The position numbers were made by a program, and so were the translations under genes. The notes beneath the pieces are model-generated. The model ran no database searches. It was not told the origin of the DNA and worked only from the letters and a program-made list of their open reading frames with translations. DNA of 64,000 nt, from contig OZ005662.1 of the NCBI GenBank assembly GCA_963930645.1, positions 101,416,436 to 101,480,435 of the forward strand, in the 5' to 3' direction. Positions 45,561 to 56,939 of this stretch are shown here, piece by piece. Origin of the DNA: Salticus scenicus. Lineage: Eukaryota; Arthropoda; Arachnida; Araneae; Salticidae. How positions within the stretch are numbered: position 1 is the first letter of the stretch; every line of letters begins with the position of its first letter.

Positions 45561-48500
45561 TTATCATACATTTACAATCTTATTATTGTGAAAATGAGTT
45601 TCTTATATTTTTATTCAAGAATAAGTTATCTAAATTTTTAAAATACTTTGTAAAATTTTTCAAGTATACATATGTTTGTAATCGACAATACTTGGTTAAA
45701 ATATTTTTTAAGTATGATAAAATACACTTTAGAAAACTTAAGTATGCATCTGTGAACATGAATGTATTTAATAAAACATATATTAATATTTTTTAACTCT
45801 GAATTTTTTCAAAGTTAGCGTTCATCATTTACAAACTTGCTATCTGTAAAGAAAAACTGAGTGAATGTAGCATATGACGTGGGGCATTTCACTTTGTTAA
45901 AGTAGTTAAAACTCTTTATTTGACATAGATTGTTGAATAATTCTTAGATAATATAGCTTGAAATAACTAATGTTGAGTATAAATTACAAAAAATTTTCGG
46001 GAAGTGTCAGGTTCGATTCCAGATCACGATAAAAACTAAAAAAAAAAAATGGTAATTTCTAATTATCACTCTGTTCGAAAACTTATATTATTTTAAGAAT
46101 GTTGGAAGATTTCTAGTACTATAATACAAAACTTGAAATAAAAATACGTACTTACAATATTTTAACGAGTATAAGGAAATTTAAATATAATTTATAATTA
46201 AATACCCCTTTGTCAAAATCTTTAAGTATACAAGTATGTTCGATGACAGTGATAAGAAGATTCCAAAAAGTTATATCTCAAGTATAACTGTTTAAGGTAG
46301 AGAAATTTTCGACATCAGCTATTATTTTGCACTAAAGTAACTTCTGAAAAATGATAGAGGTAAAATATAATACAATATGTTACGATATTTTCTTAAACTT
46401 GTTAAGACTTTTTTCAAACAGTGAATTTTTCGAGAATGATAAACTTTTAATTTTACATTCTATGAAGTTTTTTACATTCTTCAAACTGAACATAATTCAA
46501 AATAACAGATAATTTTTAGTACATCCAACAGTAAACATATTTAAACGTGTGAAAAGTTGAGGCTAAATCTGGAATTTTCTCCCCCTCTTTTTTGACAATG
46601 CCGTACCCAACCCAATTCTCAGAAATTGCTGAAGGGTATGCTACCTCCTTTTACGCAAACATTGTGACGTCACCGTTGGTGAATAAAGTCGATCTTTTTG
46701 TGTTAAGATATCATATTTATAATGGAAAAAATATATACAGTTTAAAATGGATACTAGTTATTCATAATTAAAAAATCATTATGGTAAAAAGTTTTTTTTT
46801 TTTTTTTTTAACAAACTTTCTTCAATTAAGTAATTAATAAGAAATTTTAATCACTCTTTTTTAGTTATCTTTCAAAAAACAATTCTCGTCTTTCATCCTA
46901 ATCTAATTTCACTTACACATTTGAGATTTTAAACATATGGTGAATTTTTACAAGATCTTTATTTATTATTTTTTATTTATTTATTTTAATTATTATTCTG
47001 TAATTAATATCATTTTTATGGTTGATTAATTTTCAGACAATAGTATTCTTAGGTTAAAAAAGATCTGCATAGGCATATAATAGAAAAATCACTCACACAT
47101 ATGCGAAAACTACTGAAATATTTTTTTTTGCTGCAAGGTAGCAGGTTCGAATCTCAGTCAAAATCTATATTTCAAAACTTTCTTTCATTCTTTATACTTA
47201 ATTTTTGCTTTCATTGCCTTTTTTTTCGGAAAATATTTGATGATTTTTTACAAGAAGATCCTTAATTAATATTTTTCTTAATTATTATTCTCTAATTAAT
47301 ATCATTAAAACGATTGAATTATTTTCGGTCACTAGCATTCATAGTTTTAAAAGAACAGTGCAGACATATACTATAAAAATCACTCACACACACGCGAAAA
47401 CTACTGTCTTATGGAAATATTTTTACTGCCAGGTGTCGGGTTCGAACTTCAGTCAAACCTCTCTATTTCTTTCATACTATATTCGCATCCTTAAATTCGT
47501 ATATTTTATCGATTCCTTATTTATTTCTCAATTTTCAAATTTTTAATTAATTTCTTAATTAATTTCCTAACTAATTTCTTAATTAACTCCCTAATTAATT
47601 TCCTAATGACTCACAAACAATATCCTGCTTTTTTCCTTCTACCACAAACGTCTCTTTAAAACCATCGTCACCTTTTACAAAAAATCACTAATTAATTTTT
47701 TAATTAAATTTCCTCATTAATACCCTCATCATCTTTCACGATACTGTCAGAAGGGGGTGTCAAGGTCAATACCAACCCATCTAGGCCCTCAGGGGGTGGT
47801 GTGGCACCCGCACGGCTTGCCGGTGCACCGGTGCACCCTCCTGCACTAAAACCGGCCTTTCTTACCTACTTATACCATAGCTTATTAAAGCAGTAATTCC
47901 ATATAAAGGTGGAATTAACCCAATTCAGAATACATATTTTTAACAAAAATTGCTTAGATCTAACAAAAAAAAAAAAAAAAAAAATAGTTTTATTTCATAT
48001 ATTAAAATATAATTTGTTTATTTTGTATAATAAATCATACACTTTGAATTCTAACAAAGTGTATGGTTATTGCATTATGTTCAAAAAGGAAGTTTTATGC
48101 AATTTTTTAAAAAGTACTTCGTAGAGCGCAATAAAGCGAATTATGAAATCGAAAATGTATATAGGTATCATTTCATCACTTTGGTATTACGCAAACAAGA
48201 CAATTTTATTTGTTTCAAGCATTAATTTTAAAGTTATTACAAATTAAAAAGTCATTTATTCTGCAGTGCGGCTTTTTTTTTTTTTTTTTTTTTTTTTTTT
48301 GTCGCTTAGTGTATAGGGGAGAGCCGTGTATCTAGGGCCATCATGTACCTAGGGTTACCCCACTTTATTTAAATAATATTTAATTTTAAGTTTTTAAATT
48401 TAAATGGGCGAATAACAACACCAATTGCTACATATACAACTACTTTCGAACTTTTGAAGAGAAAGATTTGACAAGTTACATGTAGAAAACGAATTTACAC

Positions 48501-48742
48501 GGTTTGAAGTAAAATTTTGTAGCTCATCTCTTTTGCTATTTTACAAAGGGAAGTTTAATATTTTTCTTTCATTTTTAGTGTATAATTTTGCTTGTTATAT
48601 TGAGTAAAAAATGAGATATTTAATTAGTCCTCTCTGCATGTGGATTCTTTAGCGGAAAGCATTTTGAATGAAGTTACCAAATCTTGTACCTAGGGCCACA
48701 TAGCTGCCTTGTGCCTAGGGCCAGTGTGTTTGGACCTTTTAG

Positions 48743-49046
48743 CACTTTCGCGACCGCATGTTTTTGTCTTTTTGACAGTAAGGCCCGCCTGTGGATGTTT
48801 TTCTCTTGAGTTACAAATTTTCAAAACAAATTTTTCCGTATTCACATTTATATTACAAATGTATATGCATTATAATCATACTCTCTCTAATTAAAGTATT
48901 TGCATCCATAGTACACTGATTGTACAAATATGAATATTGTGTATATTTTTTAGAAACAAATAACATATAAATTGCAAAAGAAACGCCCACTGGTGAAGTT
49001 TCATATTTTCAAATGACGTGAATCTACGTCAGTGGTCGTGAAAGTG
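48743..49046 (-). mobile_element. TTAA-type MITE F, copy 2
   Basis: 304 bp, ends CACTTTCG.CGACC inverse of each other, flanked by TTAG (one change) and TTAA. Same family as 26922-27444, uninterrupted here. Confidence 0.65.
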
Positions 49047-49110
49047 TTAAGTGAAAAATTTCATGTTTCAAATTAAGGCAGCAACATAATTATTATATGA
49101 TAAATAAATA

Positions 49111-50429
49111 CAGGGTTTGACCGGAAAGTAATAGGACTGAGTCGATTTAAAAAAATTTATTGAGCCAATCGTTACAATTCTTTAAAAACTTTCAAAATAG
49201 GCTCCTTCTGCGTCGATGCAGTGCTGCCAGCGCGATTTCCAAGCATTGAAGGCGTAACGGAAGGCATTCTTCGGAATAGCCTTGAGAGCCGCGGTGCAAG
49301 CTGCTTGGATCCCCTCTGTCGTCTCAAAATGCTTGCCTTTCATCGGCCTTTTCTGGCGAGGAAACAAAAAGAAGTCCGGGGGGGGGGCATATCTGGGCTG
49401 TAGGGCGGCTGCGGAAGCGTTGGAATGCCGACCTTGGTCAGGTAGCTGTTCACATGAAAGGCGGTGTAAGCCGGGGCGTTGTCGTGGTGCAGCTTCCAGT
49501 CGGCTGCGATGTCTTGTCGGACTCGATTGACCCTTCGTTTGAGTCTCTTGAGCACTTCCACGTAAAACTTGGCGTTGACGGTTTGTCCAGGAGGAGCAAA
49601 TTCATGGTGGACGATGCCTTTGATGTCAAAAAAGACAATGAGCATCGTTTTCACTTTGGATTTGCTCATTCTTCCCTTTTTTGGGCGCGGAGACGCCGGC
49701 GTGTGCCACTCGGAAGATTGCCTCTTTGTTTCGGGATCATACTCAAAGATCCATGACTCGTCACCTGTGATTACGTTATTCAAAAATTGGGGGTCACTTT
49801 CACACATGTTCAAATTTTCTTGGCACACTTCCACTCGCCGCAATTTCTGGTCGTCAGTGAGCACTTTTGGGACCATCTTCGCGCACACCTTGCGCATGTT
49901 CAGATGCTCCATCACAATGTCATAAACAACAGATTTTGGTAAATTTAACATCTGGGCAATTAAACGAATACTTAGTCGACTGTCTGAGTTCAAAACTTTG
50001 CGCACACGAGTCACATTGTCGGTGTTTGTCGAAGTCGAAGGTCTTCCAGCACGGTCTTCATCGGCGACCTCTTCCCGGCCCTCCGAAAAGGCCTTGTGCC
50101 ACCGAAACACACCACTTCTTGCTAAAGCATCATCTGGGTATGCCTGCTTGATCATGTCAAACGTCTCTGTCGCAGATTTATCGAGTTTCACACAGAATTT
50201 AATCGCGTACCTCTGCTCTAACGCACGCTGCATTTTCGGCTTGCACCACTCACAGAAACACGTCGCGCGAAAAAGCTTGTCCTGACTCTCCAGGTGCTCG
50301 GAGATAACTGACAAGCCGCTCGTTCGTTAGCTAGGAACGCCCTCTACCGGATCCAGTCGGTGTGCGCACGCTCCGAAGTACAGTCGCGGCGGAAGAAAAT
50401 CAGTCCTATTACTTTCCGGACAAACCCTG
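49111..50429 (-). mobile_element. Full-length mariner, 1319 bp
   Basis: ~28-bp inverted repeats CAGGGTTTGWCCGGAAAGTA flanked by TA (49109-49110, 50430-50431). One minus-strand transposase gene. GC content clearly above its surroundings, suggesting a fairly young arrival. Confidence 0.9.
49182..50314 (-). pseudogene. Mariner transposase with frameshift after third Asp
   Basis: Frame from 50314 (in-frame Met options at 50314 and near QRALEQRYAIKF, the more usual start) encodes helix-turn-helix domains, the WHKAFSEGRE segment, first Asp in TGDESWIFEYD, second in HDNAPAYTA and third in YSPDM, the DD34D order of mariner. Right after SPDM comes a run of ten C (49378-49387 as G) and the frame breaks. 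The remaining ~60 C-terminal residues (RPMKGKHFETTEGIQ; WQHCIDAEGAYFESF) continue in another frame to 49182. Otherwise almost undamaged; a small length change in the run may be a real mutation or a sequencing error. Confidence 0.85.
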
Positions 50430-50869
50430 TATATTACTTGATATTGTTTCTTTTATAAAATACATGTTTATTATGCTTATTTTCTATTCATTGCAAAGTG
50501 AAATCTAAATTTGAGAGAATTGCCCTAGGTACAATGAGGTCTGGCCCCAGGTACAATGAAGGTGTTGTACCTAGGGCCACGTGTGAAGTTTTTTTTTAAA
50601 CCTTCTATTTGTCGGAATTTATTATTTTAGGTATTTATATTAATCCCAATTGGAAGTAATTAGTCCTAAAGATATGTACATATCAGTTTGATAATTTTAA
50701 ACAGGTCAAGGGCTCTGTTCTTGGGCATTGAAAAAAAGCGGCCCTAGGTACACAGGTCTCCCCTATATATATATATTAATTTCTATTTTCACATTAAGAA
50801 GATTCACAACCATTAAAATATTTCTCACTTTTTCAAAAACTTTTTTTTCAATGTGTAAAGTTGAAATGA

Positions 50870-50996
50870 ATAATAATAATAATAATAATAATTAGTTCAT
50901 GAGTAATTTATGAAAAAAATTTCTCTTATCATTTTTTGATAAACGAGAAACATTTTAAAGGTTGTGAGTTTTCTAAATGGAAAACAGAAAAAAATA
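50870..50996 (+). repeat. Repeat G unit, split from its array
   Basis: TTAGTTCATGAGTAATTTA, AAACGAGAAACATTTTAAAG and GTTGTGAGTTTTCTAAA are the unit repeated at 52020-52560. C-prime lies between. Confidence 0.6.
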
Positions 50997-51000
50997 ATCT

Positions 51001-51359
51001 GGTGTGTCACTCACACGACTTTCTCTTACCGTGAAATTTAATACTATAAATACAGGTTGGAGATTAAGAGGTAAGATAACGATGTTATGTAAATCTATGT
51101 TAAACAATTCATATTAGGCTTCTGAAGACTTTTATATGATAATTAGTTCTGTGTGAGGGGGGCTGCCGCCCCCCTCTACCCCCCGTTTCATTAATTTACC
51201 TACATTTATATAGAATTTAATTCGGTTATTAAAAAATAATTCTCTTTTTAAAAAATAATTTATTAAAAATTATTATTTAAAAAAATTATCTTTTATGATA
51301 AGGCAGACGATTTCCATATTAGAGAAGTAGTATAACACCAAATATCCAAAAAAAGTCCA

Positions 51360-51393
<34 letters not shown>

Positions 51394-51850
51394 TTTTTTT
51401 TTTTTTGTGAAAAGTAAAAAAAAATCGATAACTTTGCTTTAAATTATCGCAGATCGATGGTTCAACCATTCGTTTTAAAGGTATTGGCGAGCGCTTTTGA
51501 AAGATACCCATAATGAAAATTTACTCCCCTCGAGGGGGGACATCCCCCCCAGGGGGGGAGGCGAGGCTCCTACATACACAATTTTTTTCCCAGTTAACTA
51601 TCTCTATTACAAAAAATATATATTCGTTTCATTTGGTTTAGTGCAGTCTATAAACATTAAACTCTACTTTCCTGCAATTTCCCCCATAGACGTAATGTAT
51701 TAGAATTCTCTTGATTGTCCCTGTACACGAACGATTTGCTTGATATTAACGAAAAGCTTACTGTAGCATCCCTATATGATACACATTTAGAATACCAAGT
51801 TTGAACTTTCTGCCATAATTTGTTTTTGTGAGATGCTGATAACAGACAGG

Positions 51851-51881
<31 letters not shown>

Positions 51882-52010
51882 CATTTGCTAAAAGCATGAT
51901 TTTCGTATTCAGGGGACCTCAAAATGTGTAAATATAACAAAATCTCGCTTTCGAAAATTTGACCCAAAAACAATACTTTCTCTACCTTATGGGTAAGAGA
52001 AAGTAAAAAT
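51001..52010 (-). mobile_element. Helentron-like element C-prime
   Basis: Minus-strand 5' end ACTTTCTCTTACC folds on GGTAGAGAAAGT (52006-51977). Leader TTTTGAGGTCCCCTGAAT, (TG)n at 51848-51878, block CCCCTCGAGGGGGGAC shared with C1, 3' GGTAAGAGAAAGT (51031-51019), then a GTGTG-CACAC hairpin at 51003-51017. Inserted in the G array. Confidence 0.6.
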
Positions 52011-52242
52011 AATAATTATTAGTTAATGAGTATTTTACGGAACAAACTTCTCTAATTAAGTTTTGATAAACCAGAAACATTTTAAAGGTTGTGAGTTTTC
52101 TAAATGTGAAACAAAATAAATAGTAATAACGATAATAATAATAATTAGTTAATGAGTAATTTGCAGAAAAAATTTCTCTAATTAAGTTTTGATAAACGAG
52201 AAACGTTTTAAAGATTGTGAGTTTTCTATATTTGAAACGAAA

Positions 52243-52273
<31 letters not shown>

Positions 52274-52432
52274 AATAAATAAATAAATAAAATAAAATAA
52301 AATAAATAAATAAATAAAATAACAACAATAATAATAAATAGTTAATGAGTAATTTACGAAAAAAATTTCTCTAATTAATTTTTGATAAATGAGAAACATT
52401 TTAATGGTTGTGAGTTTTCTAAATGAAATCGA

Positions 52433-52467
<35 letters not shown>

Positions 52468-52570
52468 TAATAATTAGTTAATGAATAATTTACGAAACAA
52501 AGTTCTCTAATTGATTTTGATAAACGAGAAATATTTTAAAGATTATGAGTTATCTAAAATGGGAAAAAAA
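52011..52570 (+). repeat. Tandem G repeats with ATAA microsatellites
   Basis: Four units (near 52020, 52143, 52338, 52474) of TTAGTTAATGAGTAATTT…GATAAACGAGAAAC…TTGTGAGTTTTCTA, separated by AATA/ATA runs, the longest at 52230-52320. Confidence 0.7.
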
Positions 52571-52574
52571 AAAA

Positions 52575-52805
52575 CATCTTAGGTGCTTGGTGTCTAGGAG
52601 TAAGGGCCGAGTAACTGTACATGGATCCTAGGCCTAGGTTTGTGTGCTCTTCATTTGGAATTTTTCTATGAGGTCCTAAACGTGAGTTTTGGGAGAAAAA
52701 CATAGAAAACTCCGAACGGCTAGGTTAAAGAGTGCGACCAGGGTTCGAACCTGGCACTTCTCGTCTACTGATATTGAGCGCAGAACCGCTCTGCCACTTT
52801 TAAGA
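52575..52805 (-). repeat. tRNA-derived SINE
   Basis: Minus strand from ~52803: A box TGGCAGAGCGG, and B box GGTTCGAACCC inside a good T arm (CCAGGTTCGAACCCTGG, 52739-52755). Acceptor arm imperfect. Body of ~150 bp then T-run at 52573-52563. A second B-box-like GGGTTTGAACCC is at ~52859-52870. Confidence 0.55.
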
Positions 52806-53734
52806 TTGAGTGATATATTCCGGAGGTTAGATTGCTAGTCAAAGTAGGTGATGTAAACTGGGTTCAAACCCCGCATTGAGCGAAGGTATTTCTAAAGCCT
52901 AAGGTAAAATAAACAATGTATTATACAGCGAATTATTACTTTCCGAAAACTATAATGAGGAATGTATTGTAATCATGTCAAAAATTCGAATTTGAGATTT
53001 TGATATTTCTACACGTTTTGTGGTCCCCGGATTCATATTTTCTCTTTCTACGATGATGCGTGTGTGTATGTATGTGTGTATATATGTATATATTTGTATG
53101 TATGTGAGTGAACACGATAGGGCGTAAACACTTCGTTCAAATGAGCTGAAAGTTCTTGCGTATGTTATAGGTCACCATAGTATGTATTTTACTGATTTTG
53201 GTGAATCTAGCGCTTATAGTGTTGTTTTTTTTGTTTTGTTTTTCACCAGGTCACGAAGAAAGATTATGGTCTATGGGCGAAAATAATTTAAAGTCTGTTA
53301 GCGACTAAATGCCTTATTCAATTGAGCTGAAAATTTATACACAAGTTATGAGTCACAGTCGTACGAAATGTAAAAATTTTGGTGAATCTAGCGTTTATAG
53401 TTTCTTTACAGGGACACATAAAAAAAAAATCTTTATCGTCATGATCTGAATGGGCCGAAATTTCTTAAACTGTGATAGCATCTAAACACCTTGAGCTGAA
53501 AATTTATACGCTATAAGTCACTGTTGCACGGAGTGAATAAATTTTGGTGAATGTAGTGCGTACAATCCTTTTACAGGGTGACAACGAAAAATTCTTTATT
53601 AGTATGCCCTATGGGCTCAAATTCTTTAAAATTCGATAAGTCAAAACATCATATCGGATTAATCTGAAAATTTATATACATGCTTCGATCACAGTCACAC
53701 TAACTGTATCTATTTGCTACTATGCAGCACTTAT

Positions 53735-54909
53735 AGGTTTTAGTTCCCCATCATACTATAGGTATGGGGAACTTAGGTAATCGTGAAAATTTTCGACCTC
53801 GGTATTTTGACTTTTCTACACGTTTTCAGGTGTGAGGAATACGAAAATGACAAAATTTCTATGGTGTCTGTCTGTAGGGTGTCTGTTAGTGTGTCAGTGT
53901 GTCAGTGTGTCAGTCCGTTAGTGTGTTAGTCCGTTAGTTTGTTAGTCTGTTAACACGATATCTCACGAACAAATGATCGCAGAGAGGTCAAATCAGTTTT
54001 AAAATATTACTTTCGACACTGGCAAGAACCCTATTCATTTGCAACATTCAAATTTAAAAACTTCGTAAGTTATTAGAAATTTACGATTTTCCTAACATAA
54101 GAGAATAGGACAAAAATTCATTTAAACGTACATTAAATGGAAACTTTTTACTGTAAAAATGTCAGACCAGTTTTAAAATATCAGTTTTGATGCTGGAATG
54201 AACATCAGTAACTATAAATAGGCTACTTTGAAAATTTCGCAAGTTATTGGAAATTTACGAATTTCTTAACATGGCAGTATAGAGCAAAATTTCACATAAA
54301 CGTCAATTTTGAGAGATATTTTCATCGTAAAGATGTCAGACTACTTTTGAAATATTATTTAGGACACTGGCATGATTATTAATGACTATGGATTTTCCAA
54401 TATAAAAATTTGGTAAGTTATTTGGAATTTACGATTTATTTAACATGTCAGAATAAGGCAAAATTGAGCATAAATTTCCATTTTGAGGATCCTAAATACA
54501 TTAGACAACTTCAAAATTACATTTATGATATTTGTTTGAACACGATTGAATACAAATATTCTAATAGGAAAATTTCGTAAATCATTCGTAATTTACGATT
54601 TTATCAACATAGCGAAATTGTAAATTTTTCATATAAATATGAATTTTGAGGATTATTGCATTGTAAATAGTAGGATGAAAACTAAACAACGGAATTGACC
54701 CTGATAAAATAAATTAATAGATTAGAATAAGATATATATATCAAAGTGAACGGTGGATAGCCTATTAGGCGGGGATTTCATTCTGTCACTGCATCAAGCT
54801 TTGGTCAAATTCATTTATTTTAACATGATTATAGTATGTCTCGCACTAGAAATTTATGAGAATATAAATATGATGGGGAACTGAGCAGAGTCCACCTATG
54901 CCAACTAGT
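53735..54909 (+). mobile_element. Helentron-like element D
   Basis: 5' GTTCCCCATCATA folds on TATGGGGAAC. Leader TTTTCGACCTCGGTATTTTG, a (GTGTCAGT)-type microsatellite, five ~180-bp units with TTACGATTTTCCTAACAT-like phrases shared with C1, 3' TATGATGGGGAAC (54882-54894) and end CTAG before T-run. No clear 3' hairpin found. It splits a B2 unit at CTTATAG/TTTTTTT. Confidence 0.6.
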
Positions 54910-55777
54910 TTTTTTTCTTTTTAGAGGAACACAAAGAAAAGTTCTTTATCATTGGGTCTTATATGCTCAAATTTTTTAAAATGCGGTAGTGTCTAAACGT
55001 CTCATCCGATTGAGTTGAAAATTTACATACATATTGCAGGTTACCGTCGCACAAGCTGTATAATTTTCAGTGAATCTTGGATTTATAGATTTTTTATAGG
55101 GACACAACGAAAATTTCTTTATCATTATGGTCTATGGGTCTAAATGTTTCAAGTTCGATAGCGTCTAAACGTCTTTTTCAATTGAGCTGAAAATGTATAC
55201 AAATGTTATAGGTCACCGTTGCACAAAATACACTGATTTTTGGGAAACGAGCACGTATAGTTTTTTTGCAGGGACACAACGAAAAATTCTTTATCATTAT
55301 GCCTCATGGACTCAAAGTCATAAAAGTTATGTAGTATCTAAGCGCTATATCCGATTGAATTGAAAATTTATATGCATGTTATAGATCACATACAAAAGAG
55401 CTATATCAATTTTGAAGAATATAACATTTATAATCTTTTTACAGTGATACAAATACAAATTCTTTATCATTGTGGCTTATGGGCTCAAATTATTTAAAGT
55501 GAGATAGTGTCTGAATGCTTCATCCGATTAAACTGAAAATTTATATGATTGTTATAGGTGACCATCACACGAACTATATAAATTTTAGTGAGCTAGCATT
55601 TATAGATTTTCACAGGGACAAAATGAAAATGTCTTTATCATCATGATCTATAATTAAAATATTTGAAAGGCAATTGCGTTAATTTAGAAAACACAGTACA
55701 TAGAGAAAAATTCTTTTATACCTTATTACAATTTTCTCTTTTGTTTATTTAATGAATTGTCTTACTTTAAATCTGTA

Positions 55778-56146
55778 CTGATAAATATAAAGGATTTAAG
55801 TCCAAAACTGTCGATTTTGAGTTAAGTACATAGTCAGACCCAGAAAAAAATTCTCTATCGATTCGTATAAAGGATTTAAATCCATATCATATAGTCTTTG
55901 AGAAAATTCATTGGTAAAAAAAGATTCAAGTCAGAAATTTAGCATTTATCTTTGTATAAAATATTTAATTCAATTTTTTCCCTTTATTAAATGAAGGTTG
56001 ACAACCATTGAACGGTATAAAGGGTATAAATCAACATAATCCCTTTTTCCTAATCGATTCTGCTGATTAGTTTTTAGTTAGTTTAACTTTATTTTTCGTC
56101 TCCTGAAAAATCAAGAATATGGACTTAAATCTTTTATACTTATCAG
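55778..56146. mobile_element. TA-flanked MITE, 369 bp
   Basis: Ends CTGATAAATATAAAGGATTT and the inverse of CTGATAAGTATAAAAGATTT, flanked by TA. The motif RGATTTAARTCC recurs inside. Absent from the same place in B1. Confidence 0.75.
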
Positions 56147-56289
56147 TACAGAATTTATTTATACAACCGTTAATTACTTAATGTTCGGAAAGTCGAGTAG
56201 AATCACTCCAGATTTTTTATTTTTTTAAATATTGTTGGTGTAAGTTTTAAATATAATGCAATTAAAATATTGAATATTTTTTGGTTTGT

Positions 56290-56383
56290 TAAGGATTTAT
56301 TTAACAAAACAGTATTAACTCTACTTTTTTTTATATAGGAATTTTTGCCAGTGTTCGGATACTTTTGTTACCGACTGCACTTA
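56290..56383. mobile_element. Half copy of the CAGTCGG MITE
   Basis: TTGTTAAGGATTTATTTAAC through TTTTGTTACCGACTG matches one arm of 16099-16311. The other arm is missing, and a piggyBac-like MITE begins 4 bp later. Confidence 0.65.
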
Positions 56384-56387
56384 TTAA

Positions 56388-56573
56388 CCCTACAAGTCTC
56401 ATTTTTTTTTTTTTTTTTTTTAGTGCGCGACAAAAATATATAGGTTGTAATTAGTGATCAGAAGATAGGGAAAACTTATAAAAATAAAAATAAAACAATA
56501 TTTTACGGAAAAATTAACTTTTTAGCTCAACGTACCGATACATAAAAATATTTACTAATACGTTTACTATTGT

Positions 56574-56610
<37 letters not shown>

Positions 56611-56935
56611 TACCTCTGCAAAATATACACTTCGTTATAACACACAGTATTTTTTTTTTTTTTTTTTTTTTTTCCCGAGTCAAAACTGTTTAATAACTAT
56701 TCTTTTTTTATTTTTGAATTCAGACAAACGACTAACGTATCACTTTCATTCAAATTTTACACTAAGTGCACTATAACAAAAACACGAACGACATCTTTAG
56801 GTAATTCATATTACTACATTGCTAAATGTCAGTAGCTTCTATCAAGATGTCAAGAGATGTCACTACTAATAGTTTTATAGCTATAGGAACGATTAAAGTC
56901 GGTGTTCCACATATGGAACTGGGTGCCTTGTAGGG
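56388..56935. mobile_element. piggyBac-like MITE, 548 bp
   Basis: Ends CCCTACAAG / CTTGTAGGG, directly flanked by TTAA (56384-56387, 56936-56939), the diagnostic piggyBac arrangement. Interior has poly(A) and poly(T) runs and no transposase. Confidence 0.75.
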
Positions 56936-56939
56936 TTAA

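Larger units (their letters stand above)
35594..47870. mobile_element. 12.3-kb palindromic zinc-finger element
   Basis: Left arm 35594-41731 is mirrored by right arm 42032-47870 around a ~300-bp non-symmetric loop. Arms are near-identical over coding and non-coding DNA with scattered substitutions. The termini read AGTAGGTAAGAAAGGCCGG inward at both sides and are flanked by TATACC (35588-35593, 47871-47876). The Tc1 relic at 4.1-5.0 kb shows the site without insertion. Each arm carries one C2H2 zinc-finger gene pointing to the centre. No polymerase, integrase, transposase, ATPase or capsid frame is visible. The 6-bp duplication and AG end recall Polinton/Maverick, but near-total palindromy and this gene content do not fit any family I know. 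Confidence 0.85.
33571..48311 (+). mobile_element. Tc1-like transposon split by two insertions
   Basis: Ends CACTAAGCGAC (33571) and GTCGCTTAGTG (48301-48311), each with an inner A/T run and GCCGCACT or its inverse, flanked by TA (33569-33570, 48312-48313). Removing the mariner-like insert (33809-34551) and the palindrome (35594-47870) leaves ~1.7 kb, normal for Tc1. A diverged relative is at 4100-5010. Confidence 0.85.
48314..50765. mobile_element. TA-flanked element J with repeated CTAGGG motifs
   Basis: Ends TAGGGGAGAGCCGTGTATCT and the inverse of TAGGGGAGACCTGTGTACCT, flanked by TA. At least eight TACCTAGGGCC-like motifs: plus-strand near 48335, 48349, 48689, 48711 and 50571; inverse near 50522, 50541, 50741. 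Carries MITE F2 and a mariner; without them ~0.8 kb, non-coding. Starts right at the TA following the split Tc1. Confidence 0.65.
52938..56205 (+). mobile_element. Helentron-like element B2, twice interrupted
   Basis: Ends ACTTTCCGAAAACT and TGTTCGGAAAG (56182-56192) as in B1, with leader, (TATG)n, and ~172-bp units (e.g. near 55099, 55272, 55443, 55613). Interrupted by element D (53735-54909) and a MITE (55778-56146). Confidence 0.65.

Noticed and set aside
35594..47870. Palindrome as a sequencing or assembly artefact
   Set aside because: Arms carry independent substitutions, a frameshift, a stop change and a 300-bp copy-number difference, and the whole is bounded by a target duplication matched by an empty site.
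35594..47870. Calling the palindrome a Polinton/Maverick
   Set aside because: Only the 6-bp duplication and AG terminus fit; no polymerase B, integrase, ATPase, protease or capsid frame is visible.
52733..52803. Functional tRNA gene
   Set aside because: Good A/B boxes and T arm, but acceptor and anticodon arms do not pair properly and a SINE-like body follows.
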